NCBI RefSeq assembly: GCF_036013915.1
Contig: NZ_CP107899.1
Span: forward strand, 2,294,001-2,358,000
Length of the DNA: 64,000 bases
Direction: 5' to 3'
Source: Streptomyces sp. NBC_00464
Lineage (GTDB): Bacteria; Actinomycetota; Actinomycetes; Streptomycetales; Streptomycetaceae
Shown: piece by piece, positions 38,597-46,680 of the stretch
How positions within the stretch are numbered: position 1 is the stretch's first letter
How the letters are laid out: each line of letters begins with the position of its first letter
Position numbers and translations under genes: made by a program
The notes under the pieces: model-generated
The model's database searches: none
Told to the model about the DNA's origin: nothing
Seen by the model: the letters and a program-made list of their open reading frames with translations, nothing else

Positions 38597-38664
38597 GCGG
38601 GGCCGGTACCCGTACCCGTACACACCACGTTGCAGAGCAGGACCGGACACACAGGAGAGGTGCC

Positions 38665-39375
38665 ATGACCAAGCAGACCATCCTCGGACGCGTCACCCAG
38701 CTGGCGAAGGCCAACATCAACGCCCTGCTCGACCAGGCCGAGGACCCGCAGAAGATGCTGGACCAGCTGATCCGCGACTACACGTCCAACATCTCGGAGG
38801 CCGAACAGGCCGTGGCCGCCACCATCGGCAATCTGCGCCTGATGGAGCAGGACCACCGCGAGGACGTGGCGGCGGCCAAGGAGTGGGGCGAGAAGGCGCT
38901 CGCCGCCAGCCGCAAGGCCGATGAGCTGCGGGCGGGCGGATCGGGACCCGACGCCGACAAGTTCGACAACCTGGCCAAGGTCGCGCTCGGCCGCCAGCTC
39001 CAGTCGGAGAAGGAGGCGAGGACCGCGGAGCCCACGATCGCCTCGCAGACCGAGGTGGTCGACAAGCTGAAGTCCGGCCTGGACCAGATGAAGACGAAGC
39101 TGACGGAGCTGAAGTCCAAGCGTGACGAGCTGGTCGCCCGCGCCAAGTCCGCCCAGGCGCAGAACCAGATGATGGACTCCGTCAAGAACATCGACGTCCT
39201 CGACCCGACCAGCGAGCTGAGCCGCTTCGAGGACAAGGTGCGGCGTGAGGAGGCGAAGGCGATGGGCAAGCAGGAGCTCGCCGCGTCGTCCCTGGACGCC
39301 CAGTTCGAGCAGCTGGACACGTTGGGCGACAGCGCCGAGGTGGAGGCCCGCCTCGCCGCGCTGAAGACGGCCTGA
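38665..39375 (+). CDS. PspA/IM30 family membrane-stress protein
   Basis: Protein of 236 aa that is predicted to be almost entirely helical and to form membrane-binding rods. It begins MTKQTILGRVTQLAKANINA with the family region LLDQAEDPQKMLDQLIRDYT. A long coiled coil follows (DKLKSGLDQMKTKLTELKSK). The conserved FEDKVRREEAKAMGKQEL segment precedes a short tail. AGGAGAGG stands before ATG 38665. It is downstream of the TPM protein, probably in one transcript. The convergent phosphatase gene ends 17 bp away without a hairpin. Confidence 0.93.
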   Translation: MTKQTILGRVTQLAKANINALLDQAEDPQKMLDQLIRDYTSNISEAEQAVAATIGNLRLMEQDHREDVAAAKEWGEKALAASRKADELRAGGSGPDADKFDNLAKVALGRQLQSEKEARTAEPTIASQTEVVDKLKSGLDQMKTKLTELKSKRDELVARAKSAQAQNQMMDSVKNIDVLDPTSELSRFEDKVRREEAKAMGKQELAASSLDAQFEQLDTLGDSAEVEARLAALKTA

Positions 39376-39392
39376 CCTCTTCGGGGCCGTCC

Positions 39393-42002
39393 TCAGAACA
39401 TGCTGAGCAGTTCCTCCACCGTGCGCTCGGCGGCCGGTCGGCCGTCGGGCAGCGGCAGTTCGAACCAGACGGTCTTGCCGCGCGGTGTCCGCCGCGACCC
39501 CCAGGCCGCGCTCAGCAGTCCGACCAGCTGAAGTCCGCGGCCCCCCTCGTCCGTGTCGCGCGCCCGGCGGCGGCGCGGCTGGACGAGGCCCGCGTCCCAT
39601 ACCTCGCACACGAGGGTGCGGTCGCGCAGCAGCCTCAGCCGGATCTCGCCCTCGCCGTACCGCAGGGCGTTGGTGACGAGCTCACTGACCAGCAGTTCGG
39701 TGGTGTCCACCAGGTCGTCGAGGTCCCAGGCGATCAGCCGGCTGCGGGCCAGCTCCCGGGCGCGGCCGACCGAGCGGGGCTCGCGGGGCAGCCGCCAGTC
39801 GCCGACGGCGTCGGCAGGCAGCCCCTGGATGCGGGCCATCAGCAGGGCGATGTCGTCCTCGCCGTGCCGGGTGTCGAGCGAGCTCAGTACGTGGTCGCAG
39901 ACGTCCTCAAGAGGCCGGGCGGGTTCGACGAGGGCTTCGCGCAGCGCTTCGAGCCCCTCGTCCAGCGGATGGTCGCGGGACTCGACGAGACCGTCGGTGT
40001 AGAGGGCGAGGAGGGCGCCCTCCTTGAGCTCCACCTCTACTTCCTCGAAGGGTTCGCCGCCGACGCCGAGCGGCATGCCGGGCGGGACGTCGAGGAGCAG
40101 CGCCGCTTCGCCCGGCTCGACGACGACGGGGGGCAGGTGGCCGGCGTTGGCGAAGGTGCAGCGCCGGGTGACCGGGTCGTAGACGGCGTAGACACAGGTC
40201 GCGAGATAGACCTCGGAGAGGTCCGCCTCACGTGACTTGTGCGCGGCCCGCGAGGGCCACTGGGCGCCGCCGCCCGCATCGGCCGAGGTGCCCGCGCCGG
40301 GTGTGCCGAGGCCCCGGGCGACCTCGTCGAGCGCGGAGAGCACCTCGGCGGGTTCCAGGTCGAGGAGGGCCAGGGTTCTCACGGCGGTGCGCAGCTCGCC
40401 CATGGCCACGGCGGCGCGCAGGCCGCGGCCCATCACGTCGCCGACGACGAGGGCGGTGCGGTGGCCGGGGAGCTCGATCACGTCGAACCAGTCGCCGCCC
40501 ACCTCGGTGGCCGTGTTGCCGGGCAGATACCGGCAGGCGATGTCGAGCCCGGCGGCCTCGGGGTCGCCGGGCGGCAGGAGGCTGCGCTGGAGTATCAGCG
40601 CGCGCTCGTGCTCGCGGCGGTAGAGGCGGGCGTTGTCGATGCAGACGGCGGCGCGTGCGGCGAGTTCGGAGGCCAGGGAGCGGTCGCGTTCGCCGAAGGG
40701 CTCGCTGCCCTTCGTACGGGAGAACTGCACGAGGCCGACCACGGTGTCGTGGGCGACCAGCGGCACGGCGAGCGTGGACTGGACGAAGCCGCGGTCGTCG
40801 CCGGGCACGTCCTCCACATGGCCGGTGCGCAGGGCGATGGCGCAGGGCGAGCCGAAGGAGTAGCGGTGCACGGCGCCGAGTGCGGGCGGGCGGTCCGCCG
40901 TCCGTGGCTCGGCGGCGCCCGAACCGGGGCCCGGATCGGGGGCGGCGTCGGGCAGGACGTCCGACACGGCGCTGGCGAAGGCAACGCGGCGCAGTTCGGC
41001 GGAACCGCCGACCGCTTCCCGGCGCAGGGAACCCCCGCTGCCCGGCGGCGTCTCCTCGCCGGTGAGCAGGGCCTGGTAGAGGTCGACGGAGGCGAGGTCG
41101 CAGAAGCCGGGCACGGCGACGTCGAGAAGTTCGCGGGCGGTCGTCTCCAGGTCGAGGGAGTTGCCGATGCGGGCGCTCGCCTCGTTGAGCAGGGCGAGGT
41201 TGCGCCGGGCGCTGGCCGCCTCACGGGCCGCGATGTGGCGCCGGGTCACATCGGTGGCCAGTCCGGCGATGCCGATGGGGCGGCCCGTGCCGCTGTGCAC
41301 CCGGTAGAGGTTCATCGACCAGTGACGGCGCTCGATGTCGCCGGGGATGGTGCCGACGAGCTGGAGGTCGGTGACGGAGTCGCCGGTGGCCAGGACGTGT
41401 TCGAGCGTGGCCGTCAGCCGGTCCGCCTCCACGCCTGTGAGGTAGTCGTCGACCGTGCGGCCACGGTGGTCGTCCGCCCGGCCGCCGAAGACGGTGGCGA
41501 ACCGCTGGTTGGCCCGCACCACGGCAAGATCGGTACCGAACAGCACGAAACCAAAGGGAGATTGTCCAAAAATCGCCTGCGAGGCCGCAAGGTCCGTCTC
41601 GATGGCTCGCAGTGCGCGGACGTCCACGACGATGCAGACCGCCGCCCGTTCACCCGACGCCGTCTCGCTCGGCATCACATAGATCTCGGCGAGCCCGTGC
41701 ACGGCGTCCTCGCCCGGCATCCGGAAGGGGACGAGGCCCGTCCACTCCTTGCCGTCGAGCACCTCACCGATCCGCCGGTGGCCGTCCCGGCGCAGCTCGT
41801 CGGGCATGAAGGCCTCGACCGGGTCCTTGCCCACCGCCTCGTGAGCGGCAACGCCGAAGAGGCCGGTGGCCCGGCGGCTCCACTGCTCGATCAGGCCATC
41901 GGGGCCGATCGAGAAGGAGGCGACCCTGATGTAGTCGTAGATCGAGCCAGGCGGACTGCTCTGCCACACGACATCGCCCGTTGTCCCAGGTATTTCGCTC
42001 AC
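39393..42002 (-). CDS. PAS-GAF-SpoIIE phosphatase with C-terminal HATPase domain
   Basis: Signalling protein of 869 aa. Two PAS domains lie at about 20-135 and 138-262 (GRPIGIAGLATDVTRRHIAA ends the second). A GAF domain spans about 275-450 and a PP2C-type SpoIIE phosphatase about 470-690 (ATEVGGDWFDVIELPG, VVGDVMGRGLRAAVAMGELR, ALYTDGLVESRD). A HATPase domain of the anti-sigma kinase type is at about 735-865 (LLVSELVTNALRYGEG, GGRGLQLV). Such proteins set anti-sigma/anti-anti-sigma balance. GTG 42002 follows GGAGGGGACGGTCGC. It both phosphorylates and dephosphorylates by design, if both domains are active. No anti-anti-sigma (STAS) gene is seen nearby. Confidence 0.93.
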   Translation of the reverse strand: MSEIPGTTGDVVWQSSPPGSIYDYIRVASFSIGPDGLIEQWSRRATGLFGVAAHEAVGKDPVEAFMPDELRRDGHRRIGEVLDGKEWTGLVPFRMPGEDAVHGLAEIYVMPSETASGERAAVCIVVDVRALRAIETDLAASQAIFGQSPFGFVLFGTDLAVVRANQRFATVFGGRADDHRGRTVDDYLTGVEADRLTATLEHVLATGDSVTDLQLVGTIPGDIERRHWSMNLYRVHSGTGRPIGIAGLATDVTRRHIAAREAASARRNLALLNEASARIGNSLDLETTARELLDVAVPGFCDLASVDLYQALLTGEETPPGSGGSLRREAVGGSAELRRVAFASAVSDVLPDAAPDPGPGSGAAEPRTADRPPALGAVHRYSFGSPCAIALRTGHVEDVPGDDRGFVQSTLAVPLVAHDTVVGLVQFSRTKGSEPFGERDRSLASELAARAAVCIDNARLYRREHERALILQRSLLPPGDPEAAGLDIACRYLPGNTATEVGGDWFDVIELPGHRTALVVGDVMGRGLRAAVAMGELRTAVRTLALLDLEPAEVLSALDEVARGLGTPGAGTSADAGGGAQWPSRAAHKSREADLSEVYLATCVYAVYDPVTRRCTFANAGHLPPVVVEPGEAALLLDVPPGMPLGVGGEPFEEVEVELKEGALLALYTDGLVESRDHPLDEGLEALREALVEPARPLEDVCDHVLSSLDTRHGEDDIALLMARIQGLPADAVGDWRLPREPRSVGRARELARSRLIAWDLDDLVDTTELLVSELVTNALRYGEGEIRLRLLRDRTLVCEVWDAGLVQPRRRRARDTDEGGRGLQLVGLLSAAWGSRRTPRGKTVWFELPLPDGRPAAERTVEELLSMF

Positions 42003-42162
42003 GCGACCGTCCCCTCCAGCTCACACACCGGACCGGTCCTGCCCGCAGTATTCAGCACTACGGCCCCGACCGACACGGCGTTCACGATCACAGCACGGTC
42101 TCAGTCCGTTTCGGCCAGATTCTGACGGACCTTCCGTGATCGCTGTTCGTCCCACCTCACTC

Positions 42163-42582
42163 CTAACCAGGCAGGGCCAGCTCGAACCACACCGTCTTGC
42201 CGCTCTTTCCGCGCCGGGTCCCCCACCGTCGGGCCGAACAGGCCACGAGCTGCAGTCCTCTGCCGCCTTCGTCGTCGGGTCCAGCCATACGTTCGGTGGG
42301 CGGATCCGGAAGCGGATCGGAGACTTCCACGAGCAGGCCGGGGTGGACCGCGGGGCCTTCACCGTCGGGGCGGGGGCGCACCAGCCGCACCCCGATGGGG
42401 CCCGCCGTGTACTGCATGGAGTTGGTCACCAGCTCACTGACCAGCAGAACGGCCACATCTCCGACGGCCGTGTCGAGCCCCCAGCAGCGCAGCGCGTCAT
42501 GGACGGCGTGCCGGGCCGTGCGCACGGCGCCGGGAACAGCCGGAAAGCTCCACTCGGCGCTGTCGCCTTCGGTATCGATCAC
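42163..42582 (-). CDS. Stand-alone HATPase (anti-sigma-factor-like) protein
   Basis: Protein of 139 aa made of a single GHKL ATPase domain, as in Streptomyces RsbW-like proteins. The N box is LLVSELVTNSMQYTAGP and the G box DDEGGRGLQLVACSARRWGT, ending KTVWFELALPG. That end is nearly the same as in the adjacent phosphatase (GRGLQLVGLLSAAWGS, KTVWFELPLP). GTG 42582 is chosen because GGGAAG lies eight bases before it; open sequence continues upstream to 42966 but overlaps the Nudix gene. It is transcribed toward the phosphatase gene with a 160-bp gap. Confidence 0.85.
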   Translation of the reverse strand: MIDTEGDSAEWSFPAVPGAVRTARHAVHDALRCWGLDTAVGDVAVLLVSELVTNSMQYTAGPIGVRLVRPRPDGEGPAVHPGLLVEVSDPLPDPPTERMAGPDDEGGRGLQLVACSARRWGTRRGKSGKTVWFELALPG

Positions 42583-42766
42583 GCCGATCACTTCCCAAGA
42601 CCAGCAACGGGAACGCCCTGTGTACGGGGGACTAAACACCACATACCCGAAATACAGGATGAAATACCGCCGGTGTCGACACGTGAGGCGTACGGAGGTA
42701 GGGGCGCGCACACGAACGGCTGTACGCGTAACGAGGGGCGCACAGGACCGGCTCCGGGCGCTCCGC

Positions 42767-43171
42767 TCAGCGGTGTGCGCCGCCCGGCTGCCGGCGTACG
42801 GCTTCGGCCACCGCGGGCAGATCCTGCTCCAGCCAGTCCACCGTGCCGCTCTCGCCCGGCCCGAGCCAGCGCAACTCGTCGTGGTCCTCGAGCGGTGCGG
42901 GCACGCCGGAGACCAGCCGGACCGTCCATACCTGGAGCACATAGCCGGGCTTGAGCGGCCACTCACCGGGGATACGCTCCAGCGGCTCCGCCTCGATGCC
43001 CAGCTCCTCCCGGAGCTCGCGCACGAGCGCCTGCTCGCCGCTCTCCCCCGGCTCGACCTTGCCGCCCGGCAGCTCCCAGCGCCCGGCCAGCTCCGGCGGG
43101 GCGCTGCGGCGCGCGGCCAGCAGCCGCCCCCGGTCGTAGACGGCTCCGGCCACCACTACGCGATCAGTCAT
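42767..43171 (-). CDS. Nudix hydrolase (MutT-like, (d)NTP pyrophosphatase)
   Basis: Protein of 134 aa. The full Nudix box is [18 protein letters not shown] followed by REELGIE, with the catalytic glutamates in place. The start [20 protein letters not shown] and [11 protein letters not shown] are typical of MutT/NudG types that clean oxidised or modified nucleotides such as 8-oxo-dGTP. The C-terminal part [12 protein letters not shown] matches the MutT substrate strand. It stands alone on the minus strand between the small SPOR-like gene and the HATPase gene. Confidence 0.9.
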   Translation of the reverse strand: MTDRVVVAGAVYDRGRLLAARRSAPPELAGRWELPGGKVEPGESGEQALVRELREELGIEAEPLERIPGEWPLKPGYVLQVWTVRLVSGVPAPLEDHDELRWLGPGESGTVDWLEQDLPAVAEAVRRQPGGAHR

Positions 43172-43223
43172 GGTGCGGAGCGTAATGCCCCGTCATGGAC
43201 GCCCGGAGAGGCGAGGGGGCGCA

Positions 43224-43406
43224 CTACGGGCGGGCAGTCTGCCCTACCCGCTCGACCCAGTAGAGCTGCTTGTGGCCGTGGGTGTCGAGCTTGTCGGCGG
43301 TCCGCTGCGCCTCGTCCTGCGTGGCATACCTGCCCACGCGGTAGCGGCTGCCGTTGTCGTCCTGCCGTATCACCAGCCAAGGGAGCACGGCCCCGCTGTC
43401 GCTCAT
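43224..43406 (-). CDS. Small SPOR-like protein
   Basis: Protein of 60 aa. After a short leader (MSDSGAVLPWLVIRQDD) the sequence NGSRYRVGRYATQDEAQRTA fits the core of a SPOR (sporulation-related repeat) domain that binds stripped peptidoglycan glycans. It has no signal peptide or membrane helix, unlike most SPOR proteins. ATG 43406 has GGGAGGGACACG upstream; an in-frame ATG at 43451 is less favoured. The family call rests on the short RVGRYATQDEAQ pattern. Confidence 0.75.
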   Translation of the reverse strand: MSDSGAVLPWLVIRQDDNGSRYRVGRYATQDEAQRTADKLDTHGHKQLYWVERVGQTARP

Positions 43407-43565
43407 CGTGTCCCTCCCGAGCATTGCGCCCCTCCCCTGAACGGCGTGCACGTCTCTAAGGATCCCCAGGAAACCGCAGTACGCATATGCCCGAGCCTAC
43501 GCCTGACCTTCACTCAACGAATACGTAATTGCACAAAGAGATACTGATCCGGCCAGGAGTGGACC

Positions 43566-43609
43566 AACTCCCTGGGGGCGCATCCGGATGGATGCGCCCC
43601 CAGGGAGTT
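43566..43609 (-). terminator. Strong hairpin terminator after the NCS1 permease gene
   Basis: Perfect 20-bp arms (43566-43585 and 43590-43609) with a GGAT loop, 25 bp after the permease stop at 43634. The outer pairs are AA/TT. Confidence 0.88.
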
Positions 43610-43633
43610 CCGCGGTACTTCGAGAGCGACGCG

Positions 43634-45397
43634 CTACGCCGGGCCCGCGCCGCCGCGCAGTACCGGCATCGGCATGAGGACCGGCCCTTCGGCGGGGTCC
43701 TTGCGGCAGACGTCGCCGCATTCGGCGTCCAGGGAGCAGCAGAGCGAGCAGATCGGCCCGGACTGCACGGGGCAGTCGGCGATGTCCGGGAGTTCGTACG
43801 CCGTTTCACAGACCGCGCAGGTGTGGGTGGCGGTGATGTCCGCGACCTCGACGCCCGGCCCGTTCACGGGATTGGGCCGGGCCAGGTAGTACTTCCCCTT
43901 CGTCGCCCAGGCGATGAGCGGACAGAGCGTCAGCGAGAGCCCGGCCGCGATGAAGGTCGAGAAGGCCTCCGCGTACGTACCGAACAACCCGAAGAAGGCG
44001 AGGATCGAGACGGTCGAGGCGATCACCATCGACCCGAATCCCGCCGGGTTCACCGCGTACAGATAGGCCCGCTTGAACTCGATGTACGGCGGGCTCAGCC
44101 CGATCCGCTTGTTGATGACGAGGTCGGCGGCGACTGCGGCGATCCAGGCGATGCCCACGTTGGAGTAGAAGCCCAGCAGCTTGTTGAGGGCGGCGAACAT
44201 GTTCATCTCCATCAGCGTCAGCGCGATGACGAGATTGAGGAAGATGTACCAGACCCGGCCGGGGTGGCGGTGGGTGATCCGGGAGAAGAAGTTCGACCAG
44301 GACAGCGAGCCGCTGTAGGCGTTGGTCACGTTGATCTTGATCTGCGACACGATCACGAAGAGCGCGGCGGCGGGCAGCGCGAAGGAGCCGAGCCAGGGCT
44401 TCAACGCCTCGATCTGCGGGGCGATCGGCTCCAGCGCGTGCGTCTTGCCGACGGCTTCCAGGGCGACGAAGGCGAGCAGCGCGCCGCCGAGCTGCTTGGC
44501 CGCGCCGATGATGACCCAACCGGGTCCGGCGGCGAGTACGGCGAGGTTCCAGCGGCGCTTGTTGGCCTCCGTCTTCGCCGGCATGAAGCGCAGATAGTCG
44601 GCCTGTTCGCCGATCTGGGCGATGAGCGAGAGCGCGACTCCGGTGCCGAGTCCGAAGCCGATCCAGGAGAAGCCCGATCCCGCCCCCTCCGTGCCGCCGA
44701 AGGAGCCGAACGCGCCCCAGGCGTCCGGTGCCTCGAAGGCGAGGACGACGAACGGCAGCACCAGGCCGATGATCCAGATCGGCTGGGTCCAGGCCTGCAC
44801 CTTGGCGAGGGCGCCCATGCCGCGGAAGACGATCGGGATGACGATCAGGGTGGTGACCAGATAGCCCACCTGGACGGGCAGTCCGATGGCCTGGTGCATG
44901 GCCTGCGCCATGATCGAGCCTTCGAGGGCGAAGAAGATGAACGTGAACGACGCGTAGATCAACGAGGTCAGCGTCGAGCCGAAGTATCCGAAGCCGGCGC
45001 CCCGGGTGACCAGGTCCATGTCGAGGCCGTACTTCGCGCAGGCCCGGGCGATGGGGATGCCGGTGAGGAAGATGATCGTCGCGGCGGCCAGGATCGAGGC
45101 GAATCCGCTGGTGAAGCCGTAGGTGAAGACGATCGAGGCGCCGATCGCGAAGTCGGCGAGGTAGGCGATGCCGCCGAGCGCGGTGCCCGCGACCATGGCG
45201 GGCGACCAGCGCCGGAAGGAGTGCGGTGCGTAGCGGAGGGAGTAGTCCTCGCGGCTCTCGTCGGCGGCGAGCTTGGCGTAACTGCGCCCCGGAGGCGGGG
45301 CGGCGGGCCCGCCCGCGAGGTCTCCCCCGGAGGCGGGCCCGGTCTTCGGTACGGCTTCGTTCGGTACGGCTGTGTTCGGTACGGCTGTGTCCGTCAT
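43634..45397 (-). CDS. NCS1-family nucleobase/cytosine permease with cysteine-rich C-terminal tail
   Basis: Transporter of 587 aa with about 12 helices. The NCS1 region reads HSFRRWSPAMVAGTALGG, then TALGGIAYLADFAIGASIVF. QIKINVTNAYSGSLSWSNFF is the family's central helix region. Likely substrates are nucleobases or related compounds. The last 60 residues lie outside the transporter core and hold eight cysteines between 527 and 564 (CAVC, DC, ICSLCC, ECGDVC), which look metal binding. The N-terminus contains a 5-residue repeat, TAVPN. ATG 45397 has GGGAAG upstream. The GntR gene lies upstream on the same strand. Confidence 0.92.
   Translation of the reverse strand: MTDTAVPNTAVPNEAVPKTGPASGGDLAGGPAAPPPGRSYAKLAADESREDYSLRYAPHSFRRWSPAMVAGTALGGIAYLADFAIGASIVFTYGFTSGFASILAAATIIFLTGIPIARACAKYGLDMDLVTRGAGFGYFGSTLTSLIYASFTFIFFALEGSIMAQAMHQAIGLPVQVGYLVTTLIVIPIVFRGMGALAKVQAWTQPIWIIGLVLPFVVLAFEAPDAWGAFGSFGGTEGAGSGFSWIGFGLGTGVALSLIAQIGEQADYLRFMPAKTEANKRRWNLAVLAAGPGWVIIGAAKQLGGALLAFVALEAVGKTHALEPIAPQIEALKPWLGSFALPAAALFVIVSQIKINVTNAYSGSLSWSNFFSRITHRHPGRVWYIFLNLVIALTLMEMNMFAALNKLLGFYSNVGIAWIAAVAADLVINKRIGLSPPYIEFKRAYLYAVNPAGFGSMVIASTVSILAFFGLFGTYAEAFSTFIAAGLSLTLCPLIAWATKGKYYLARPNPVNGPGVEVADITATHTCAVCETAYELPDIADCPVQSGPICSLCCSLDAECGDVCRKDPAEGPVLMPMPVLRGGAGPA
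45345..45389. repeat. Three 15-bp tandem repeats in the permease N-terminus
   Basis: TTCGGTACGGC recurs at 45345, 45360 and 45375 with a strict 15-bp period, encoding repeats of AVPN/TAVPN. In-frame period means slippage would change protein length without a frameshift. Confidence 0.85.
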
Positions 45398-45456
45398 CGG
45401 TGACTTCCCGTTCGTCAGTCCGGTGTGCGGGTCCGAACGGGAAGTTAGGAGCGGGA

Positions 45457-45473
45457 CATGACAAGCCGTCATG
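45457..45473. promoter_or_regulatory. Gapped palindrome upstream of the NCS1 permease
   Basis: CATGAC at 45457-45462 and GTCATG at 45468-45473, with a 5-bp gap, 60 bp upstream of the permease start. Size suits a GntR-type dimer; the upstream GntR/HutC gene is a candidate binder. Confidence 0.35.
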
Positions 45474-45662
45474 GTCGATGATTGCCGGGCGGTTACGAGA
45501 CCGGGGATGCCGTTAACTTGCCGTCACGGACCCCGGACGCACGCCTCCGGGTATCGGTCACCCGACAGGAACGGCGCTCCACGGACCGAACCGCAGGGTG
45601 GGAACGCCCCTCCCGGATCCCGGCACCCCCCGTTCGACAGGAGCCGGCCGGACCGGAGACGG

Positions 45663-46415
45663 TCACCGGACCGGAAGGTGGTAGGCGATCCGGTAACGGT
45701 CGGCCGGGACCACCACGTCGGCGGTCTCGACCGGACGCCCCGACGCGTAGTACGTCCGCTCGATCACCATCACCACATGGCCCGGCACCCCGCCGAGCGC
45801 CAGGAGCTCCTCCGCCAGCCCCGGGCGCGCGCCGACCTGTTCGGCCACGTTGTCCACGACGACATCGATCGCGGCCATCCGCTCCACCACCCCGCAGCCG
45901 CCCAGCGGGCCCTCCTCCGGCAGCATCACCGGCGTGCGCCCCGTGACCGCGAGGGTCTCCCAGGAGGTGGAGAGCATCATCGGCTCCCCGCCGTCCCGGA
46001 ACACATAGCGCGTACGCATCACGCGGTCGCCCGGCTCGATGCCGAGCCGCTCGGCGATCTCCGGGCTCGCCCCCTCCTGTTCGCTCCGGGACTCCCAGGT
46101 CCCCCGCGCACCCTCCGCCGTCTGCTCCTGCCGGAACGGACTGGCGCCCGCCTCCGAGCGGAAGCCGGAACGGGCGATCCGGCGCGGGACCGGGCGCTCG
46201 CGCACATAGGTGCCGGAGCCGGAGCGACCCTCGACCAGCCCCTCGGCCATCAGCACCTTGCGGGCCTCCAGCGCGACGGTGTCCGAGACTCCGTACTCCT
46301 CGCGGATACGCGCCTGCGACGGCAGGCGCGTATGCGGCGGCAGCGAACCGTTGGCGATCTTCTCTCTCAGATCGCCCGCAACGCGCAGATAGGCGGGCTG
46401 CTCACCGAAAGTCAC
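45663..46415 (-). CDS. GntR-family regulator, HutC subfamily (UTRA domain)
   Basis: Repressor of 250 aa. The winged HTH spans residues about 5-75 (AYLRVAGDLREKIANGSLPP, LPSQARIREEYGVSDTVALE, EGRSGSGTYVRERPVPRRI). The UTRA effector domain follows from about 95 (RLGIEPGDRVMRTRYVFRDG, ending VVVPADRYRIAYHLPVR). GTG 46415 has GGGGAG six bases upstream. HutC-type regulators sense small metabolites. The NCS1 permease lies downstream in the same direction (265-bp gap) and the chitinase is divergent. It differs from the DasR N-terminus as I know it, so it is not assumed to be DasR. Confidence 0.9.
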   Translation of the reverse strand: MTFGEQPAYLRVAGDLREKIANGSLPPHTRLPSQARIREEYGVSDTVALEARKVLMAEGLVEGRSGSGTYVRERPVPRRIARSGFRSEAGASPFRQEQTAEGARGTWESRSEQEGASPEIAERLGIEPGDRVMRTRYVFRDGGEPMMLSTSWETLAVTGRTPVMLPEEGPLGGCGVVERMAAIDVVVDNVAEQVGARPGLAEELLALGGVPGHVVMVIERTYYASGRPVETADVVVPADRYRIAYHLPVR

Positions 46416-46581
46416 AGGCCACTCCCCAAGAGGTTGACAGACTGCAACAGCGTCGCAACCGTCGGTTCCGGACCGCAAGCACAGGCCAAAGTTTCACTCG
46501 AAGTGATGATTCGCCGACGGCGTGCGCATACCCCGCCCCTGTCCGCCAGGACTCCTCCGGCCGCTCCGGCAGCCCCACCCC

Positions 46582-46612
46582 TTGACCCCGTTTGGTCCAG
46601 ACCAATAGTTTC
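46582..46612 (+). promoter_or_regulatory. Chitinase promoter with DasR-type operator (dre)
   Basis: TTGGTCCAGACCAA at 46592-46605 matches the core TGGTCTAGACCA of dre sites, at which DasR represses chitinase genes until glucosamine-6-phosphate rises. A -35-like TTGACC at 46582-46587 lies 17-18 bp before AATAGT, so the operator fills the spacer. Confidence 0.75.
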
Positions 46613-46680
46613 CTCTCCACACAGCACGGCCACGCACCTCTCAGCACATGCCTCCGCACACGCACACAGGAACGGGCCTC

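Noticed and set aside
45663..46415. DasR as identity of the GntR/HutC regulator near the dre site
   Set aside because: The N-terminal sequence differs from DasR as I recall it, and DasR acts on many dre sites at a distance, so proximity proves nothing.
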